Under the pieces are notes generated by a model. It saw nothing but the letters and a program-made list of their open reading frames with translations, did not search any database and had not been told where the DNA came from. The translations under genes and the position numbers were made by a program. This document shows, piece after piece, positions 16,256 through 16,530 of a stretch of DNA of 16,530 bases (position 1 is its first letter; the number at the start of each line of letters is the position of its first letter). This DNA is from Aquificaceae bacterium (GTDB lineage Bacteria; Aquificota; Aquificia; Aquificales; Aquificaceae). The DNA is taken from the NCBI GenBank assembly GCA_015490115.1, contig WFYM01000079.1:1-16530 (forward strand). The letters are read 5' to 3'.

Positions 16256-16530
16256 GGGACCTCGAACTTGTAGCCGAAGCCCCTCACCGTCTTTATGAGT
16301 TTCCCGTAGCTCCCGAGCTTGTCCCTTATGTGCTTTATGTGAACGTCGACGGACCTCTCGGTAACATCACCGTACGGACCCTTTACCTCCTCTATTATCC
16401 TCTCCCTCGTGACAACCTTGCCGCAGTTCTCTATAAGGAAGCAAAGGATCTTGAACTCGGAAGGGGTGAGCCTCACCTCCCTCCCTTCCACGAACACCTT
16501 AACCCTCCCGGTGTCCACCTCAAGCCCCCC
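16252..16530 (-). CDS. phoB: PhoB-type (OmpR family) response regulator, DNA-binding domain (5' part outside window)
   Basis: The visible 92 residues are a winged-helix DNA-binding domain of the OmpR/PhoB family. Seen: a beta platform (VKVFVEGREVRLTPSEFKIL), a helical core (LIENCGKVVTRERIIEEV), the recognition region TERSVDVHIKHIRDKLG, and the wing hairpin LIKTVRGFGYKFEV. The frame is open to the window edge, so the receiver domain with the phosphorylated Asp lies beyond it. An in-frame GTG at 16518 is internal. It lies 49 bp upstream of pstS on the same strand with a Pho box at its stop codon, so control of the Pst operon is the natural job. The symbol is inferred from context; another OmpR-family regulator cannot be excluded from this domain alone. 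Confidence 0.85.
   Translation of the reverse strand, partial: GGLEVDTGRVKVFVEGREVRLTPSEFKILCFLIENCGKVVTRERIIEEVKGPYGDVTERSVDVHIKHIRDKLGSYGKLIKTVRGFGYKFEVP

Overview
The window reads as a thermophilic bacterium of the Aquificota type (Aquifex/Hydrogenobacter/Thermovibrio relatives); this is inferred from style and protein resemblance, and I cannot name a genus. Coding strands are strongly purine-loaded: Arg is almost always AGG/AGA, Ile often ATA, and Glu/Lys are very abundant. Genes are packed so tightly that only about 256 of 16530 bases lie outside predicted genes. Every convergent gene pair overlaps at its 3' ends. I see no tRNA, rRNA, insertion sequence, CRISPR array or phage gene, so this is a core-genome segment.

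Layout. 1-406: the 3' end of truA (tRNA pseudouridine synthase), meeting tail to tail an unrecognised 50-residue charged protein on the minus strand (403-555). 671-3233: leuB (leucine synthesis), then a secreted protein with an N-terminal beta domain and a possible beta-propeller. 3226-5610 (minus): lon ATP-dependent protease. 5651-7994: a cofactor operon of thiS, thiG (thiamine thiazole) and a hemY-type protoporphyrinogen oxidase. 7972-10284 (minus): an operon of a DksA-family regulator, an AlaC-type aminotransferase and pabC (folate precursor). 10305-11351: murG (peptidoglycan lipid II). 11319-16530 (minus): a phosphate block of a PhoB-type response regulator (cut by the window edge), pstS, pstC, pstA and pstB, a class II aldolase-like protein without its metal ligands, and a small P-loop kinase.

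How they work together. The minus-strand block from 16530 to 11319 looks like one phosphate-starvation unit. The regulator lies directly upstream of the high-affinity phosphate ABC importer. A tandem TTAACA repeat with an 11-bp period, a typical PhoB/PhoP box, overlaps the regulator's stop codon and precedes pstS. The usual last gene, phoU, is absent. Its place is taken by an apparently inactive aldolase homologue and a kinase, both overlapping their upstream neighbours. This is the best candidate for an undescribed module.

A second theme is expression architecture. Four genes (leuB, thiS, murG, dksA) have no Shine-Dalgarno sequence but a good -10 hexamer 6-7 bases before the start codon, which predicts leaderless or nearly leaderless mRNAs. 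Two divergent pairs (lon/thiS and dksA/murG) share a single palindromic AT core that holds both -10 elements. Genes inside operons, or with room for a leader, mostly have ordinary Shine-Dalgarno sequences (lon, thiG, pstS, the kinase, the small protein).
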